Source of the DNA: a virus | Strand: one strand, 5' to 3' | IMG/VR virus record: IMGVR_UViG_3300007960_000176 | Location: 1 to 24,713 of that record | Length of the DNA: 24,713 bases | Part shown: piece by piece, positions 23,596 to 24,713 of the stretch | Layout: each line of letters starts with the position of its first letter | Numbering within the stretch: position 1 is the first letter of the stretch | The notes under the pieces: model-generated | What the model was told of the DNA's origin: nothing | The model's database searches: none | What the model saw: only the letters and a program-made list of their open reading frames with translations | Position numbers and translations under genes: made by a program

Positions 23596-23754
23596 ATGAA
23601 GAGGAAAAACTTTATCAAAACTGAAATTATAAGGGTGAGAACCCGCGTGGCAGTGGGCCAGCTTGTGAAAGTGAGCCCTTGGCTCCACAAAATCAGGCTA
23701 CCATTGCCATTTGGATATGCCATAGCAACCAGACAGCATTGGAGGCAGCCATGA
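23596..23754 (+). CDS. small strongly basic protein, coupled to an acidic partner
   Basis: A 52-residue protein that starts at 23596 with GGGAGGAG 5 bases upstream. It was found by reading the sequence, as it is very short. It has 12 Lys/Arg and a single acidic residue (Glu10), for a net charge of about +11. It begins MKRKNFIKTEIIRVRTRVAV, and the C-terminal half has Trp, Pro and aromatic residues (SPWLHKIRLPLPFGY). The stop overlaps the ATG of the acidic gene by ATGA. It may bind nucleic acid or pair with the acidic protein. No family is recognised. The good ribosome site, open frame and tight coupling support its reality. Confidence 0.65.
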   Translation: MKRKNFIKTEIIRVRTRVAVGQLVKVSPWLHKIRLPLPFGYAIATRQHWRQP

Positions 23755-23903
23755 GATGGAGATGGGAATATCCACCAGAGTATGATGATGTTTATGATGA
23801 GGAGGATGAGGAGGAATATGAAGCCCCAGATGAGGACGGGGAATTCGATGACCCAGCAGATGATTACATAATGACTGAGCGTGAACTCAGAGGAGACTTA
23901 TAA
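23751..23903 (+). CDS. small strongly acidic protein (possible DNA mimic or neutralising partner)
   Basis: A 50-residue protein from the ATG at 23751, with GGAGG 5 bases upstream inside the preceding gene. A TTG start at 23679 lacks a ribosome site and would add 24 residues overlapping the basic gene. It has 23 Asp/Glu and 4 Arg, for a net charge near -19, with a core of DDVYDEEDEEEYEAPDEDG. Such composition is known from DNA-mimic inhibitors, anti-restriction proteins and some phage anti-host proteins, though simple acidic tails also occur. Pairing with the basic upstream protein is inferred from the ATGA overlap and the charge match. An intrinsic terminator follows 5 bases after the stop. 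Confidence 0.65.
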   Translation: MRWRWEYPPEYDDVYDEEDEEEYEAPDEDGEFDDPADDYIMTERELRGDL

Positions 23904-23908
23904 TTAAT

Positions 23909-23941
23909 AAAAGGCAGTTCCAGAAATGGGCTGCCTTTTTT
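23909..23941. terminator. bidirectional intrinsic terminator between cassette and rusA
   Basis: AAAAGGCAG (23909-23917) pairs with CTGCCTTTT (23931-23939). The loop itself can fold as CCA-GAAA-TGG with a GNRA tetraloop. A run of six T follows on the plus strand, and the minus strand has TTTTATT after the stem. It can stop the cassette transcript and the convergent rusA transcript. Confidence 0.9.
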
Positions 23942-23963
23942 ATTCCTAACAAGCTTCTAAAAT

Positions 23964-24045
23964 CGATTTTAAGGGCGTTTATAGGGCGGGGGCTAGATCG
24001 ACCTAGGTTAGAGCTTATCTTCGCTTAAACGGCGATTTTAGGGCC
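23964..24045 (+). repeat. imperfect direct repeat of CGATTTTA-rich motif
   Basis: CGATTTTAAGGGC (23964-23976) and CGATTTTAGGGCC (24033-24045) lie 69 bases apart. The second copy covers the rusA stop. The region 23942-24037 shows no gene. These could be part of a termination or recombination region, but function is unknown. Confidence 0.35.
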
Positions 24046-24439
24046 TTCTCGGGCCTTTAAACGGGATAATCGGGCCGCCTAAATTTATTTCTAGCCTAGA
24101 AATCCCGCTTCTTTGTGTCTCACCTCTGTAAATCGAAAGTTGGTCTATCAACTCATCATCAGCCCATAGGCCAGAATGGGTTACTGCATCAAGCAGTGCT
24201 TTCATATAATTGTCCAAATCCCGTTTTCTCCTGTCAGGTGGATACAATATAACCTCTAAATTAATTCTAGAATCAATTCTAATTCCAGAACACTGTTCAT
24301 TAACACTTTCCACTACTTCATTTCTAAACTTTTTACCCGCTGCAGACACATACCTGACTTTACCATGCCCTGAGCTGTAATAACTGTTGACAGTAGGTGG
24401 AAATGGCAGAAAAATCACTAGTTCACTCGTGTCGCACAT
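24038..24439 (-). CDS. rusA: RusA-family Holliday junction resolvase
   Basis: A 133-residue endonuclease. It contains FLPFPPTVNSYY and the catalytic segment D74-L-D76-N-Y-M-K80-A-L-L-D, followed by SGLWADD (D94/D95). These match the Asp pair, Lys and later Asp that bind metal in RusA, and the length is in the family range (about 120). It would resolve recombination or replication junctions before packaging. The start at 24439 has GAGG about 8 bases upstream, though an A-run lies between. It is convergent with the plus cassette and separated from it by a bidirectional terminator. The C-terminus ends in PRRP. Other minus-strand early genes may lie beyond the right edge. Confidence 0.92.
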   Translation of the reverse strand: MCDTSELVIFLPFPPTVNSYYSSGHGKVRYVSAAGKKFRNEVVESVNEQCSGIRIDSRINLEVILYPPDRRKRDLDNYMKALLDAVTHSGLWADDELIDQLSIYRGETQRSGISRLEINLGGPIIPFKGPRRP

Positions 24440-24493
24440 TTTTTTACGGTCCTCGATTTAGTATTTAGTCGATAACTTTTTTCAATCCCTGGG

Positions 24494-24513
24494 TTTTACC
24501 CTAGTTTTACCCT
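24494..24513 (+). repeat. tandem TTTTACCCT repeat with 11-base period
   Basis: TTTTACCCT occurs at 24494-24502 and 24505-24513, with a partial third at TTACTTTCCC. The 11-base period equals about one helical turn. It precedes an A/T-only stretch, as iterons precede an unwinding region, or it may be a regulator site for rusA. Confidence 0.45.
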
Positions 24514-24588
24514 TACTTTCCCTCTATAAAAATATATATAAATTATATAGTTATAGAGTTTCGGAGCTTTTCGGGGGTACCCCCCTCT

Positions 24589-24611
24589 CCCCCCCCCCCC
24601 CCCCCCCCCCC
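24589..24611 (+). repeat. run of 23 C (poly-G on the minus strand)
   Basis: An uninterrupted C23 run, followed by GCCCCCCGGGGGC. It is either a real unstable tract (G-quadruplex forming on the minus strand) or an assembly or sequencing artefact. Confidence 0.7.
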
Positions 24612-24713
24612 GCCCCCCGGGGGCGGCGCCCCTCCCCTTTTTTACTCCAATACCCCCAAAAAAAAAATAAAAATAAGAAAGGCCTGATTGTCCCCCCCTC
24701 CCATTTTTTATAA

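Larger units (their letters stand above)
24440..24713. other. non-coding low-complexity region upstream of rusA
   Basis: 274 bases hold no gene I can support. From left to right there are two TTTTACCCT repeats, an A/T-only stretch (about 24526-24549), a GGGGGTACCCCC palindrome (24573-24584), a 23-base C run, a near-palindrome of C6G5 (24613-24623), T6, and A9 with more A-rich sequence. It may be regulatory or origin-like, or the edge of an assembly with homopolymer artefacts. Confidence 0.6.

Noticed and set aside
23679-23750. TTG start giving a 74-residue acidic protein
   Set aside because: There is no ribosome site, and it would overlap the basic microprotein. The ATG at 23751 has GGAGG and an ATGA junction.
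1-24713. tRNA genes, integrase, attachment sites or CRISPR arrays
   Set aside because: No clover-leaf-like sequence, recombinase motifs or repeat arrays were recognised. Absence here does not rule them out elsewhere in the genome.

Overview
The window is a piece of a tailed-phage genome (Caudoviricetes, contractile-tail or myovirus type). It carries one nearly continuous head-to-tail morphogenesis operon on the minus strand, a short divergent plus-strand cassette, and a minus-strand RusA resolvase gene at the right. The structural genes are AT-rich, at about 35-40% GC by eye. The tail adhesins contain collagen-like Gly-X-Y blocks, a C1q/TNF-like jelly-roll and W-D/N-G-x-x-W modules, a style I associate with aquatic phages. 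A near-perfect enterobacterial rrn-type boxA in a leader, ordinary Shine-Dalgarno sites and sigma70-like hexamers suggest a proteobacterial host. I see no integrase, repressor, attachment site, tRNA or CRISPR array.

Layout, in the direction of minus-strand transcription from 22279 to 1: small terminase, large terminase, DUF1073-type portal, GH24 endolysin, NUDIX/prohead-protease/scaffold fusion, head decoration protein, DUF2184-type major capsid protein, and a strong hairpin terminator. Then come four neck or head-completion proteins, DUF3383-type tail sheath, tail tube, tail-assembly chaperone with a probable -1 frameshift, and tape measure. Next are baseplate hub, a second hub-region protein, baseplate plug, gp138-type spike, gp25-like wedge, baseplate J and DUF2612. 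Last are a tail fibre, a small fibre-associated protein, a collagen-like fibre, and a further fibre gene running off the left edge. Genes mostly abut or overlap by 1-4 bases (ATGA or TAATG junctions), so translational coupling is likely throughout.

The plus-strand cassette (22738-23903) lies divergently from the terminase operon. Its 458-base upstream region has a sigma70-like promoter, six GGTAG/CTACC motifs, a boxB-like hairpin, a boxA and a further hairpin, which together resemble an rRNA antitermination leader. The cassette encodes a protein with a minimal J-domain (HPD motif), then three small proteins. The last two overlap by ATGA; one is strongly basic and the other strongly acidic. 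A bidirectional intrinsic terminator separates the cassette from rusA.

The right end is non-coding and low in complexity: tandem TTTTACCCT repeats, an A/T-rich stretch, a run of 23 C and GC palindromes. It may be a regulatory or origin-like region, or partly an assembly artefact.

The most notable points are the plus-strand cassette and its leader, the NUDIX-protease-scaffold fusion with an endolysin gene inserted before it, and the frameshift at the tail chaperone. In the last case, codon use suggests the -1 frame is the older coding frame. Family names come from reading the translations, without any database search.
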